DNA of 64,000 nucleotides from Thiosocius sp963759055 (lineage in GTDB: Bacteria > Pseudomonadota > Gammaproteobacteria > Chromatiales > Chromatiaceae), in assembly GCA_963759055.1 (NCBI GenBank), contig CAVWYD010000034.1:169490-233489 (forward strand). The letters run 5' to 3'. Shown in pieces: positions 51,960 through 61,955 of this stretch. A program made the position numbers and the translations under genes. The stretch's first letter is position 1, and the number at the start of each line of letters is the position of its first letter. Below the pieces are notes generated by a model that searched no databases, was not told the origin of the DNA, and saw only the letters and a program-made list of their open reading frames with translations.

Positions 51960-52380
51960 CTCTGCTCCTTCTCCTCTGTGCCTCATCGTTAGCCACAATT
52001 CCGACGCAGAATGATTCTTCTGAGCCTAAGTGCTTGATCTGTAGTTCTCTTGTCACTGCCGACTTAACCTTGATGTGCCTGCAACTCCTTTATTCGCAGG
52101 TTTTCAATGACTTGCGGGTAACAATGTGCCACCAGTCAGCGTGGACAACAAGGCACGGTCTCGACAACCCAAATTGATTACCCGCTATCAGCAGTTGAAC
52201 AGGAAAACGACTCCCCTGTACTTGAAAGTGTGGAATTGGCGGGTTTCATGCGTCGCTGGTTTGGCTGGCAACGTCAGCAACCGCTAAACGGCGGTCGTTC
52301 GCCAGGTGAGCAAAGGCCGGACGGCCACACAAAGGCAGTGGCCTTAATGGTCCAGCACCCGGGGTAAACTCAGAAAACCA
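51960..52380. other. Gap before the RND operon
   Basis: This 421-base gap separates divergent genes and marks the return from AT-rich to GC-rich sequence. I see no convincing gene, repeat or operator in it. Confidence 0.5.
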
Positions 52381-53514
52381 ATGCGAGCCATGCAGCATCG
52401 ATCGTCCATGACATTCCCGTCCTACAAAGCAAGCGAATTCTCCCGACGCCATCGGCGCCGAGTGGTTTTCCTCGCTGGGCTTTGCCTGTGCGCGGCAGCG
52501 GCGGCGCAGAATCCCGCGCCACCGGTGGCGGTGGCCCAAACCGAGCGCCAGGCGGTGACCGAGGAAGTGCCGATCTCCGGTACCGTCAGCTCGCCGCGGG
52601 TGACTCAGCTCTCCCCGGAGGTAGCGGGGCTGGTCAATCATGTTCTGGCCGATGCCGGTGACCGCGTCGAGGCCGGCGCAGTACTGGTGAAGCTGGATCG
52701 CACACTGGCGGAACTGGCGTTGGAGGCGGCCGAGGCAGCTACCGAGCAGGCGCAGGAGGAACTGTCGGACGCGCGGCGCCGACTGAACGATTCCCGCAGC
52801 CTGGTCGAGTCGCGGGGCATTGCAGAGACCGAGATCCGCGCCAGGGAGTCCGAGGTGCGGGCCGATGCGGCGACGCTCAGGCTGCGGGCGGCGGAACAGC
52901 GTCGCGTAGAGGAACGCCTGCGGCGCTACGAGATCAGGGCCCCGTTCGCCGGCGTGATCAGCCGCAAGTTGACCGAGGTCGGTGAGTGGGTGACGCCCGG
53001 TGACGAGATGCTGGAACTGATCGCCGACAGCGGGCTGCGCATCGACTTTCGCGCGCCCCAGGGATTGTTCCCGCGCATCGACAGTGATTCGGTGATCGAG
53101 GTCCGGCTGGACGCCCTGCCCGATCGCCCGGTACCGGCGCGTATTGGCGAGATCGTGCCGGTCAGCGATCCGCGCGCACGAACCTTCCTGGTACGTGTCT
53201 ATCCATTGGAACCGGGTCTGCCGCTTACACCCGGCATGTCGGCCGCCGGGTTGCTGAAGCTGCAGACCGGTGATCGGGCCGTGGTGGTGTCGCGTGACGC
53301 GCTGCTGCGCCATCCCGACGGCCGCATCACTGTCTGGGTGGTCGAGGGCGATGGACCGACGGCCACGGTGCGCGAACAGCGGGTCGAGATCGGCCTAGCA
53401 TTCGACGGTCGCGTGGCGATACGCAGCGGCCTGGAGGTCGGCACCCGCGTGGTCGTAGAGGGCAACGAGGCGCTGCAGCAAGGCCAGCAGGTTTCGATTC
53501 GCGGGGAGCGCTGA
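52381..53514 (+). CDS. RND efflux membrane-fusion (periplasmic adaptor) subunit
   Basis: This protein of up to 377 residues has a basic N-terminus and signal segment (RVVFLAGLCLCAAAAAQ), a lipoyl-like half (QLSPEVAGLVNHVLADAGDRVEAGAVLVKLD), an alpha-helical hairpin and a beta-barrel (YEIRAPFAGVISRKLTEVGEWVTPGDEM). It links the inner-membrane RND pump to an outer-membrane channel. Start could be ATG 52381, 52390 or 52408. Its stop overlaps the pump start by one base. No outer-membrane factor gene is nearby. Confidence 0.92.
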   Translation: MRAMQHRSSMTFPSYKASEFSRRHRRRVVFLAGLCLCAAAAAQNPAPPVAVAQTERQAVTEEVPISGTVSSPRVTQLSPEVAGLVNHVLADAGDRVEAGAVLVKLDRTLAELALEAAEAATEQAQEELSDARRRLNDSRSLVESRGIAETEIRARESEVRADAATLRLRAAEQRRVEERLRRYEIRAPFAGVISRKLTEVGEWVTPGDEMLELIADSGLRIDFRAPQGLFPRIDSDSVIEVRLDALPDRPVPARIGEIVPVSDPRARTFLVRVYPLEPGLPLTPGMSAAGLLKLQTGDRAVVVSRDALLRHPDGRITVWVVEGDGPTATVREQRVEIGLAFDGRVAIRSGLEVGTRVVVEGNEALQQGQQVSIRGER

Positions 53515-56500
53515 TGTTCGAGCGTCTGGTCAGTCGAGGCACCCTGATGACCGTGGCGGTGCTCATCGTCTCCGTCATCGGGCTGATGGCGGCGCTGCGC
53601 ATCTCGGTGCAGATGATCCCCGACCTCGACGTGCGCACGGTGACGGTGCGCACCTCCTGGCCCGGCGCGACCCCGCAGGACGTGGAAAAAGAGATCCTGA
53701 TCGAACAGGAGGAGTTCCTGCGCAATGTCCCGAGCCTCAAGCGCCTGATCGCCACCGCGACTTTCGGCCGGGCCAACATCGAGCTGGAGTTTCCCTACGG
53801 CGTCGACATCAATGAGACGCTGATCCGCGTGACCAATGCCCTGAGCCAGGTCCCGTCCTATCCCAACAACGTCGACGAGCCGCGGGTCTACGCGACCTCG
53901 TTTTCCAGCAACTCCTTCATGTACTTCCGCGTTGCGCCGCTGCCGGGCAATCCGCGCAAGCTGAACATGGTGCTGATGCAGGACTTCCTCGAAGACAATG
54001 TGCAGACACGCATGGAGAGCATACCGGGCGTATCGCAGGTCAGCGTCTACGGCGGTGCGGAACGCCAGATTCAGATCCTGCTCGACCCCGCGCGCCTGGC
54101 CGAACGCGATCTGCGGGTGACCGATGTGCGCGATGCGATCGTTGCGCGCAACCGTGATGCCTCCGGCGGCGAGATTGAATCCGGCAAGCGACGTTACCTG
54201 CTGCGCACAATCGGCCGCTTCCAGGACCTGGACGACCTGCGCCAACTGATCCTTGCTCGCCGCGGCGACTCGCTGATCCGGCTCGGCGATGTCGCCGAGG
54301 TACGCCAGGATCACTTCGAGTTGAGTCGCCTGTCCTACTCTGACGGCAAGCCGGTACTCGGGATGTCGGTGCGACGCGAGGCGGGGTCCAATGTGATCGA
54401 CATCAAGCGCGCGATGCTCGAGGAGATGGAAGAGATCAATCGCGAGGTGCTGGGGCCGGCGGGCATGGCGATGTGGCTGATCGCCGACGACGTCGGCTAT
54501 GTCGAGGCCTCGCTGGGCAATGTATGGAAAAACCTGGCGATCGGCGCAGTGTTTGCCAGTCTGGTGATGTACCTGTTCCTGCGCTCGCTGCGCGCGACCC
54601 TGGTCGGCGTGATGGGCATTCCGATCTGCACCATCGCCGCATTCCTCGGCCTGTTGGCCGCCGGGCGCACGGTCAACGTGATATCGCTCGCCGGCGTCGC
54701 ATTCGCGATCGGTATGACCCTGGACAACAGCATCGTGGTGCTGGAGAGCATCGAACTGGCCCGCCAGCGCGGCCTGGACCGCTTCCGCTCGGCCGTCGAG
54801 GGCGTGCGCCAGGTCTGGCCAGCGGTGCTGGCATCGACGCTGACCACGGTGCTGGTCTTCGTGCCGATCGTGTTCATCGAGCAGGAGGCGGGCCAGTTGT
54901 ACTCGGACATCGCGATCGCCGTGTCCGCGTCCATCCTGGCGTCGATGGTCGTGGCGATCACGGTGCTGCCGACTGCCAGCGCACGCATGCACTTTCGTAC
55001 TGAGGACTACGGCGACACGGCGCACAGCCGCGGCATCCGCCACTGGGTGCTGGTGGGTATTGAGTGGCTGACTGCCGGCCGTCTGCGGCGCATCGTCACC
55101 GTGACGGTGGCCACCGGCGCCAGTCTCGCCGCCTTCGTCTGGCTGACTCCGCCCGCCGAATACCTGCCTGAGGGCGAGGAACCGAAGACCTTCGCCCGCA
55201 TGAATGCCCCGCCCGGCTACAACCTCGAGACCATGAGTCGCATCGGTGATGAGTTGCAGACCTACTTCCTGCCTTTCCTGGAACACACGCCCGACCAGTT
55301 CGAGCGGGGCGAGACGGAGGTGCCGGCACTGCGCTACATGAACCTGAGCATCCAGCCCGGCACCCTGCGCATCATCGCCGAACCCAAGGATCCCAATCAC
55401 ATCAAGCCGCTGATGGACGCGCTCGGGCGCAAGTACAAGGAGTACCCCGGCATGCGTGCCTTCGTCGCGCGTGGGTCCATCATCACCAGCAACGACGGCG
55501 GTACACGCAGCGTCAACCTGGATGTCGCCGGTCCCGAGCTCGGTGCGATCTATGATGTCGCGCTGGCCGCGTACCGTCGGACGCAAGAGGTGTTTGACAA
55601 TCCGCGCATCCGGGCCAATCCGTCGACATTGTCGCTGTCACAACCACTGGTCGAGCTGCGGCCCGACTGGTTGCGTGCCGCCGAACTGGGCCTGAGTGCG
55701 GCCGATATCGGTTTTTCGATATCGGCACTCACCGACGGCGCCTTCGTCGACGAGTTCCTGTTGAACGATGACAAGGTGGACATCTATCTTTACGGTCGCG
55801 CCGGAACCGCGGCCACGCTCGACGAACTGGGACGCCTGCCGGTCTATACGCCGTCCAAGACGGTGATACCGCTGTCGACCGTCACTGATATCGTCGAGAC
55901 CGTGGATACCAATTCCATACGCCGCGTCGATGGCCGGCGAATGGTGACGCTCAGCATCATTCCGCCGGAGGCCGTCGCACTGGAGACCGCGGTGCAGATC
56001 GTTCGCGAACAGGTGGTCGATCACCTGCGCGCCAGTGGTGTGGTGCCGGCCAGCGTCAGCATGGATATATCCGGTGCCAGCGACCAGCTCGATGCGACCC
56101 GTGAGGCCTTGAGCGATAATTACCTGGTCGCCGTGGTGATCATCTACCTGCTGCTGGTCGCCATCTTCACCCACTGGGGATACCCGCTGCTGATCATGAC
56201 GACGATCCCGCTGGGCGTGGCCGGCGGCATCGTCGGCCTGTGGCTGATGAACTGGGTCGGCGCGATGGCGCCAATGGTAGGCCTGCAGGCGCTGACCCAG
56301 CCCTTCGATATGATCGCGATGCTCGGCTTTTTGATCCTGATGGGTACGGTGGTCAACAATCCCATCCTGATCGTCCACCAGGCCATGTGCAATGTACGCG
56401 ACCGCGGCATGGTCGCACGCGACGCGGTGCGCGACGCGATTGAGACCCGGCTGCGGCCGATCGCCATGTCCACGCTGACCACCGTCTGCGGCCTGGCCCC

Positions 56501-56735
56501 GCTGGTATTCCTGCCGGGTGAGGGTACCGAGCTGTACCGCGGAGTCGGCGCGATCGTTTTGTTCGGGGTACTGGGTACCGCGGTGATTTCGCTGACCTTC
56601 CTGCCGGCATTGTCGGTGATGGTGCTGGGCCGGCGACCGACCGGCCCAGCATCGGCCGCGGGATCACCCTCGCTGGCCGACGCGGCCGCGACCGGCAAGA
56701 CCGACCTGACGATACGCCAGACCGATACCGAATGA
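53514..56735 (+). CDS. RND-family efflux permease
   Basis: This 1073-residue inner-membrane pump has the AcrB-type plan with two large periplasmic regions and 12 helices. The TM4 motif AIGMTLDNSIVVLESIELAR with its proton-relay Asp, and a second-half NNPILIVHQA, are visible. It is closer to HAE/acriflavin-type pumps than to metal exporters, but substrate cannot be read. It is coupled to the adaptor gene. It is followed by a 476-base gap. Confidence 0.93.
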   Translation: MFERLVSRGTLMTVAVLIVSVIGLMAALRISVQMIPDLDVRTVTVRTSWPGATPQDVEKEILIEQEEFLRNVPSLKRLIATATFGRANIELEFPYGVDINETLIRVTNALSQVPSYPNNVDEPRVYATSFSSNSFMYFRVAPLPGNPRKLNMVLMQDFLEDNVQTRMESIPGVSQVSVYGGAERQIQILLDPARLAERDLRVTDVRDAIVARNRDASGGEIESGKRRYLLRTIGRFQDLDDLRQLILARRGDSLIRLGDVAEVRQDHFELSRLSYSDGKPVLGMSVRREAGSNVIDIKRAMLEEMEEINREVLGPAGMAMWLIADDVGYVEASLGNVWKNLAIGAVFASLVMYLFLRSLRATLVGVMGIPICTIAAFLGLLAAGRTVNVISLAGVAFAIGMTLDNSIVVLESIELARQRGLDRFRSAVEGVRQVWPAVLASTLTTVLVFVPIVFIEQEAGQLYSDIAIAVSASILASMVVAITVLPTASARMHFRTEDYGDTAHSRGIRHWVLVGIEWLTAGRLRRIVTVTVATGASLAAFVWLTPPAEYLPEGEEPKTFARMNAPPGYNLETMSRIGDELQTYFLPFLEHTPDQFERGETEVPALRYMNLSIQPGTLRIIAEPKDPNHIKPLMDALGRKYKEYPGMRAFVARGSIITSNDGGTRSVNLDVAGPELGAIYDVALAAYRRTQEVFDNPRIRANPSTLSLSQPLVELRPDWLRAAELGLSAADIGFSISALTDGAFVDEFLLNDDKVDIYLYGRAGTAATLDELGRLPVYTPSKTVIPLSTVTDIVETVDTNSIRRVDGRRMVTLSIIPPEAVALETAVQIVREQVVDHLRASGVVPASVSMDISGASDQLDATREALSDNYLVAVVIIYLLLVAIFTHWGYPLLIMTTIPLGVAGGIVGLWLMNWVGAMAPMVGLQALTQPFDMIAMLGFLILMGTVVNNPILIVHQAMCNVRDRGMVARDAVRDAIETRLRPIAMSTLTTVCGLAPLVFLPGEGTELYRGVGAIVLFGVLGTAVISLTFLPALSVMVLGRRPTGPASAAGSPSLADAAATGKTDLTIRQTDTE

Positions 56736-57211
56736 GGGTCCGCCAACCGACCCCGCTTAACCAGCGACTGTTCGAATAGATGCCCGGGCGATCGGGGAAA
56801 GAACTGCTCCGATTCCAGAATATTGCGGTGCCTTGGTCGGCAGTCAGCCGAGGAACGGTCAGTCCCGAGCTGGCCTATTCAACAGTCAGGATGCTTTGCA
56901 CTAACTGGCGCTCCCAGCCAAGCGCTGTCTTAAAAGAGCGACTATCGAAGAGCGATCATGCCGCCATCTTACTTTGTCGCGCGACATCTGAGCTCCTCCC
57001 GCTACAATTACACCGATGACCCCTACTACACAGATGGTCTGCGCACGGTGCTGTTTCTCGCAAAGGAGCCCCACAGCTACCAGCCCTGGCAACGCCTATT
57101 GGAACCAGCAAAGGGGGCTGCCTTTCACCGAATACTATCCTCCACAGGTAAACACCGAAGCTGCTGCCTTGCGTTACGGTGACTTAATCCGAGATACAAC
57201 GAAACAGTTCG
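56736..57211. other. Gap with possible gene debris
   Basis: This 476-base gap shows protein-like pieces in two frames: RYNYTDDPYYTDGLRTVLF (from 57000) and YWNQQRGLPFTEYYPPQVN up to 57222. They could be one Tyr-rich small gene broken by a frameshift. No family is recognised, and I do not call a gene. Confidence 0.4.
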
Positions 57212-58558
57212 ATGATTATTGATTGGATCCGTGATCTGGAGAAGCAGTACATCTGGGACCGTGACGACAGGCAAGCGTCGATCTGGCAGCGTTCAGCCAT
57301 AAGAACAGTGCGCACACTAATCCTGCTGGTGCGGGATCTCATCGATGGCGATCTAAGCATGCGCGCCATGAGTCTGGTCTACACGACTCTACTTTCGATC
57401 GTACCTCTGTTGGCACTCAGTTTTTCTATCCTGAAAGGATTCGGTGTTCAAAATCAACTCGACGAACCCCTGCGTAATCTTCTCGAACCGATAGGTGATC
57501 AAAAAGCAGCGGAACTCACAGAGAATCTGATCGGCTTCGTCAACAACATGAACGTCCGTGTGCTGGGTGCCGTAGGTTTGGGTTTTTTGATCTTTACCGT
57601 TGTATCGCTGATGCAGAAGATTGAGGGTTCCTTCAACCATGTGTGGCGAATACGGATCTCCCGAAACTTTGTCGAGAGATTCACCACTTTTCTGTCTGCA
57701 ATCACCATCGGTCCGCTGCTCATATTCGCGGCCATTGCGATAACCGGCTCGCTGATGAGTACGTCGCTCATGAATCACCTTCATTCGATTCCGGTCATCG
57801 GCAGTTTTATTGATCTGACAGGACGTCTCGTGCCTTTTGCGCTGGTGATCGCGGCATTCACGTTCCTTTACGCTTTCATACCGAATACGCGCGTTCGGTT
57901 AAGCGCAGCGCTCACTGGTGGGATTGTGGCCGGGTTCCTCTGGGAGGCATTGAGTTTCGGGTTCGCGGCTTATGCGTCAGATACATCCAGTTATCACCTG
58001 ATCTACGCGACCTTCGCGACCGCGATCTTTTTCATGATTTGGCTTTATCTCAACTGGCTGATATTGCTGATTGGTGCGAGCATTGCGTTCTATCAACAGC
58101 ACCCGGAAATCGTTGCCACCGGATTGCGGCAGGTCCATTTTAGTCCTGCGCTCACCGCAGGCTACGTATTGTCTGTACTCGCCCGAATCGGCAGGCGTTT
58201 CTATGCAAAGGAAGAGCCCTATACGCTCGGTGAGCTATCCAAGATGTATCGAATTCCAAGCCATGCGTTGGAAAGCCGTCTCGCGATGCTGGTCGAACTC
58301 GGAATCCTGGCTGAAACCGATGATCGGGAGCCACGTTTCATTCCAGCGGTACCCCTAGAAACAACGACAGTGGTGGATGTCTTGCGGAAAATTGATACCT
58401 TTCAACCTGAGCATACCTACGCGCTTCCGCTGATTGCCGAGTCGAATATCGTTGCGATCGATGAGGCGATCGACCAGGGGCGTGTCCAGGCCCTAAGTGA
58501 GCTGACCCTGAAACAGCTGGCTCTGAGCGAAGAAGGAGAGATGCAGATACTGGGCTGA
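57212..58558 (+). CDS. YihY/BrkB-family membrane protein
   Basis: This 448-residue protein has the BrkB/YihY domain: LSMRAMSLVYTTLLSIVPLLALSFSILKGFG, a series of about six membrane helices, and GASIAFYQQHPE at the end of the domain. The 150-residue C-terminal extension includes a winged-helix-like stretch (YTLGELSKMYRIPSHALESRLAMLVELGIL). Once misnamed ribonuclease BN; the transport or lipid role of the family is unsettled. It stands alone. Confidence 0.9.
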   Translation: MIIDWIRDLEKQYIWDRDDRQASIWQRSAIRTVRTLILLVRDLIDGDLSMRAMSLVYTTLLSIVPLLALSFSILKGFGVQNQLDEPLRNLLEPIGDQKAAELTENLIGFVNNMNVRVLGAVGLGFLIFTVVSLMQKIEGSFNHVWRIRISRNFVERFTTFLSAITIGPLLIFAAIAITGSLMSTSLMNHLHSIPVIGSFIDLTGRLVPFALVIAAFTFLYAFIPNTRVRLSAALTGGIVAGFLWEALSFGFAAYASDTSSYHLIYATFATAIFFMIWLYLNWLILLIGASIAFYQQHPEIVATGLRQVHFSPALTAGYVLSVLARIGRRFYAKEEPYTLGELSKMYRIPSHALESRLAMLVELGILAETDDREPRFIPAVPLETTTVVDVLRKIDTFQPEHTYALPLIAESNIVAIDEAIDQGRVQALSELTLKQLALSEEGEMQILG

Positions 58559-59119
58559 ACCCTCGAATAGAGAATCAAGCAAGATCTCCAGGAATATTAT
58601 CCCGCGTTCAAGGCCCACTTCGCAGCGCGCGGATCAGACACGTCCATGTGTCCATCCGCGCAGCTCGCAGGCGGGAATCCCCGGCCTTGTCGGCACGCGG
58701 GGCCTGGGTGGCATCATGTTTGTATTTCAGGCCGATCGCGATGGGATCACTCTCGGATACCTGTGGCAGATCTGCGGCAATTGCGCTGCGCGCCCCAATC
58801 AGGCTGCTCACCGGGGACTGCTTGACCGGCTGAATCCAGGGTCGAACTCGGTCATCCGGCAGAATCGCTCAGGTATTAGTGCGGGGACTTCTGTTGTCGG
58901 ACAACTCTGGCCCTCCAGGGTTCTCTACGCTTCGGTGCACGTTGCGGACCGTCCGCAGCGGTCGTCCGGCCAAGTGGAAGCCGTGGCGATAGACCACCGC
59001 TGGACTTGGACTCAAACAAAAATTTATTCTTTGTAGACTTGGTCGTTACGAGCCACTTCGTAAAATATACTGTCTCGCTGCATAGCATAGCGGGGCCGCG
59101 ACAGGTAACTCAGCTCCCG
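58559..59119. other. Gap containing a HiPIP gene fragment
   Basis: Apart from the HiPIP fragment (58677-58811), these 561 bases contain no gene I can support. Confidence 0.5.
58677..58811 (-). pseudogene. Fragment of a high-potential iron-sulfur protein (HiPIP) gene
   Basis: On the minus strand, SSLIGARSAIAADLPQVSESD and then PIAIGLKYKHDATQAPRADKAG match the signal-peptide end and mature N-terminus of HiPIPs, electron carriers of purple and sulfur-oxidising bacteria. The Tat signal upstream is lost (reads QPVKQSP). After DKAG the cluster-binding half with its four cysteines is gone in all frames. The gene is therefore a relic. Confidence 0.75.
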
Positions 59120-59557
59120 ATGCAGGATTCAACCGAATACAGGGTAATGAACCGCAAGAAATTTGCGGTCTTTATGGTGGTCATGCTGAGTGTGGTCGCT
59201 GTCAGCGTCTGGGTCAGCCTGGACCATCTCGCGGAGTACACGAAAAAATTAGAGGAACTCGCCGCGGCCGAGCCGCTTGAGGCTGCTGGTACCCTAACGC
59301 AGCTCCTGCGGACTCTCGCGATTCTGAACGGGATGGTGTTGTCCTTGCTCGCAATGTTGATTGTCTGGCATGGATGGAGGGGTTGGCGAACCGCATCCAT
59401 GCCCCCTAAGGGATCATGGATTCTGGAGGGGCAACGCACCTGGACCGGCGAGTCGGCCGTGAGGATCGCCCAGTTCACGATTACGGTGGGCGCTCTGCTC
59501 GGGGTGCTCGCGGTGGTCAGCTCGTTGATGCTGTGGAACCTGGGCGATAGGTTATAG
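59120..59557 (+). CDS. Two-helix membrane protein, unknown
   Basis: This 145-residue protein has membrane helices FAVFMVVMLSVVAVSVWVSL, LLRTLAILNGMVLSLLAMLIVW and FTITVGALLGVLAVVSSLMLW, with a soluble stretch (MPPKGSWILEGQRTWTGESAVR) before the last. ATG 59120 or 59147 may be the start. It does not match a family I know. Neighbours are equally obscure. Confidence 0.6.
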   Translation: MQDSTEYRVMNRKKFAVFMVVMLSVVAVSVWVSLDHLAEYTKKLEELAAAEPLEAAGTLTQLLRTLAILNGMVLSLLAMLIVWHGWRGWRTASMPPKGSWILEGQRTWTGESAVRIAQFTITVGALLGVLAVVSSLMLWNLGDRL

Positions 59558-59700
59558 AGATGAGATCTGCGAAGAGGGCCTTCATTCGCGGTCACGAATT
59601 GAACGAATTCACACCCTGCGGCTCAGCGAAGAGCTACTGGGTAAGTTTCAACCGGGCCTGTTCGGAGCGGGCATAAGCAACCCCGCCTTCTTCGGAACGC

Positions 59701-60192
59701 TCATTCACATTCATCCGGCAAAGCCGGGACCAGCATCTCCGGATTTGACCGGAGGGCAACACAGTCACCGATATTGTAGGTCCAGAACTCGTCCCGCACC
59801 GCCATGTCATCCTTTCCATTCAATCGGATTGAATGCCTATACACATTTCCTCCCCCATCGACGGGTTCGCGCAACTCCAAGGGGTCTGCGCCGACCGCAG
59901 ACAGCGCCATAATCACCGGGCCGGCCAATAATCCCGCTATTGTCACAACCGGTAACAATGCATTTTTTAGCTGAGGTTGCTGTGGCTCAATCTTTACCTC
60001 GTACCCGTAATACCGCTCAATTGCGACAACGCGACCAACAGGCAGCATTCCTCGCTCCTCAGGTTTTTGCGCCCATGCAGAAGGGATCACTTGGGGTTGT
60101 TTTGGTGTGCTCGGAGTGCTGGTGCGTCCAGCGAAGAAAACCTCTTCCAACATTTGCATCGGCGTAGTCTGTCTATCAGCACCGAGAGACAT
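59701..60192 (-). CDS. Unknown protein with one hydrophobic segment
   Basis: This 163-residue protein has a Pro/Gln-rich N-terminal part, a central hydrophobic segment (LLPVVTIAGLLAGPVIMALSAVGA) and a C-terminal beta-rich domain (YRHSIRLNGKDDMAVRDEFWTYNIGDCVALR) resembling the end of SlyB-type proteins. No lipobox is present at the chosen start. The function is unknown. Confidence 0.55.
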   Translation of the reverse strand: MSLGADRQTTPMQMLEEVFFAGRTSTPSTPKQPQVIPSAWAQKPEERGMLPVGRVVAIERYYGYEVKIEPQQPQLKNALLPVVTIAGLLAGPVIMALSAVGADPLELREPVDGGGNVYRHSIRLNGKDDMAVRDEFWTYNIGDCVALRSNPEMLVPALPDECE

Positions 60193-60408
60193 GCGTGCAG
60201 CCTCACTCTATTCAGATCACAGAACACGGTCTACCTGCTCCCCGTCGACTGCGAGGACGGCACCGACAGACTACCTCGCCATTCGTTCATCCTCCGAGTA
60301 ATTCGCTCTGTTCTGTTTGGTTTTGGTTCGCATAGGTCCGTAGTGCAGCCGACCAGCCTTTTTCCGCAGCACATAAAAACGCTGCGCGGGGGGCAGCGCT
60401 GTTCAGAT

Positions 60409-60792
60409 TTATGACGGATCAGCTTGAACCAGGAGAAGGGCATCACCCGCGCGAACGCGAAAAGCTTCACGCTCGCGCTCGGAGATCCTGTGAACGCCGT
60501 TATCCAACGCCTCGATCAGCGCGGAGACCGGGCGCCGAACTTCGGCCATCTCGGCGGCATGCTGAGTTTCATCGATATGTGCGACGAGTTGCAGGTAGTA
60601 CGATCCTGTCGCCTGAAGCCATGCATCGTCTTGGCTCAGTCCTCTTGCGACACCTGCATCGTAGCTATCACGCCGGTCAGCTCGTGACTGTAAGAGGATT
60701 TCCTCTCCCACGAACTCGATTGCCATGCGCTCCATATGGTCAAAACGAGTGTCGTTGGGTCTGGCTTTCTTGAACCAGTCGAACATGCCCAT
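60409..60792 (-). CDS. Small helical cytoplasmic protein, unknown
   Basis: This 127-residue protein starts MGMFDWFKKARPNDTRF and is helical and charged throughout (AIEFVGEEILLQSRADRRDSYDAGVARGLSQDDAWLQATGSYYLQL). It has no signal or membrane segment and no motif I recognise. It shares strand with the gene at 59701 but is 216 bases away. Confidence 0.55.
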   Translation of the reverse strand: MGMFDWFKKARPNDTRFDHMERMAIEFVGEEILLQSRADRRDSYDAGVARGLSQDDAWLQATGSYYLQLVAHIDETQHAAEMAEVRRPVSALIEALDNGVHRISEREREAFRVRAGDALLLVQADPS

Positions 60793-61258
60793 CTCCCTGT
60801 TTGGTCTGCCGATACTGTATCCAAGCCGGTAACCAGGTTCTTAGCTCTGTCCGCCATTCGTTTCTCCGCCGCACCCGCTGCTGCTTATCCAGATCGGTCA
60901 TATTCTTCTCCACGGGTATGGACGGCTGGGTCCTGAACGTGAAGCTGCTGATCCCCCTGGTGACTGTTTCCAAGCATTGGCGCCGTGGCCGTCGTGTTGG
61001 GCGGCCGGCATCGGGCAGGTCTGCGGTTCGAAGTCCCGGGGAATACTGACGCTACCGGTCAGGCTTTGATGAACGGGACCGGTTGAAATCGCCAGTCTGC
61101 CCCGCAAATGGTACAAAGCATGGTCATAACGATACGCATGGCCCGGGGGCGACTGCAGTCGCCCCGTAGCTCGTCACTTTTGGCCGGCTTCAGTGAGTCG
61201 CCTTTCGAATGTTTTGTCGTTGATTGCGGTTGACGCCCCTTAAGCGAAGGTATATCTC
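60793..61258. other. Gap with a perfect 20-bp palindrome
   Basis: These 466 bases contain no supported gene. The only structure is a perfect palindrome at 61146-61165 (GGGGCGACTGCAGTCGCCCC), about 93 bases before the next gene. It lacks a T run and could be an operator or the relic of a hairpin. Confidence 0.5.
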
Positions 61259-61618
61259 ATGAGTAAATCAGGGAAAGCCGCCCTGCTGTCAGCATTCGTA
61301 TTTCCGGGTGTCGGGCACTTTTATCTGAAAAAGCATATTTCTGGCACCGTTCTGGCGGGTTCAGCACTTGCATCACTCTTCTTCGTAATATCCAAGACGT
61401 GGGAAACGGCTCAGCGAATAGCTGAGCAAATCCAAAGCGGGGAAAGCCCACTCGATATCGCGGAGATTTCAGCGCTGCTCGCAGAGCAACCGGCAGGCTC
61501 CGACTCGCAGCTCTTCAATATTGCCTCAGCTGTCTTTGTCGTTACCTGGCTGGTTGGTATCTTCGACTCATATCGAACGGGGCGTGCAATGAGCAAAATT
61601 GATGCAGAAAATAATTAA
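61259..61618 (+). CDS. Small membrane protein (TM2-like N-terminus), unknown
   Basis: This 119-residue protein begins KAALLSAFVFPGVGHFYLKKHISGTVLAGSALASLFFVI, recalling TM2-type hairpins in the FPGVGHFY motif. It ends with another helix and a short basic tail (FVVTWLVGIFDSYRTGRAMSK). Function unknown. TTAAGCGAAGG lies before the ATG. Confidence 0.65.
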   Translation: MSKSGKAALLSAFVFPGVGHFYLKKHISGTVLAGSALASLFFVISKTWETAQRIAEQIQSGESPLDIAEISALLAEQPAGSDSQLFNIASAVFVVTWLVGIFDSYRTGRAMSKIDAENN

Positions 61619-61778
61619 TGACCCGGCCGCGTAAAATGCCGGGTTAATAGTATGCAAGCACAGTGAGACATGTTGCATGGACTCGCCATGCTCCCAGTGG
61701 GTGCGGGCTTTATGTCGCTTTTCGCCGCATGACTGGAAGCCGCAAAGGCCTGGCTCGGTATACTGGGCGATCAAATAA

Positions 61779-61937
61779 GGGGACCTCTAATAATTCCGGG
61801 CAGAGCAGATTGGTGATCAAAAAGGCTCGGATTAAGGCGCGTATCGCACGTAATAGCTGGCTATTGCGAAGATTCGCAACGCAGAGCCGAGATTTTTTGG
61901 CGCCAAGATGGCTGATCGTGAATTGTTAGAGGTCCCC
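61779..61937. mobile_element. 159-bp MITE with near-perfect inverted ends
   Basis: The ends GGGGACCTCTAATAATTC and (reverse strand) GGGGACCTCTAACAATTC differ by one base. They are flanked by ATAA direct repeats (61775-61778 and 61938-61941). The interior is also partly self-complementary and codes for nothing. The ends resemble IS5-type MITEs, which is a guess. The element overlaps the first codons of the ParA open frame. Confidence 0.8.
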
Positions 61938-61955
61938 ATAAGTCGGAAAACTGGA

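Noticed and set aside
53199..55586. Long open frame (795 codons) on the minus strand
   Set aside because: It is antisense to the RND adaptor and pump genes and has the His/Asp/Arg-rich composition of a GC-rich shadow frame.
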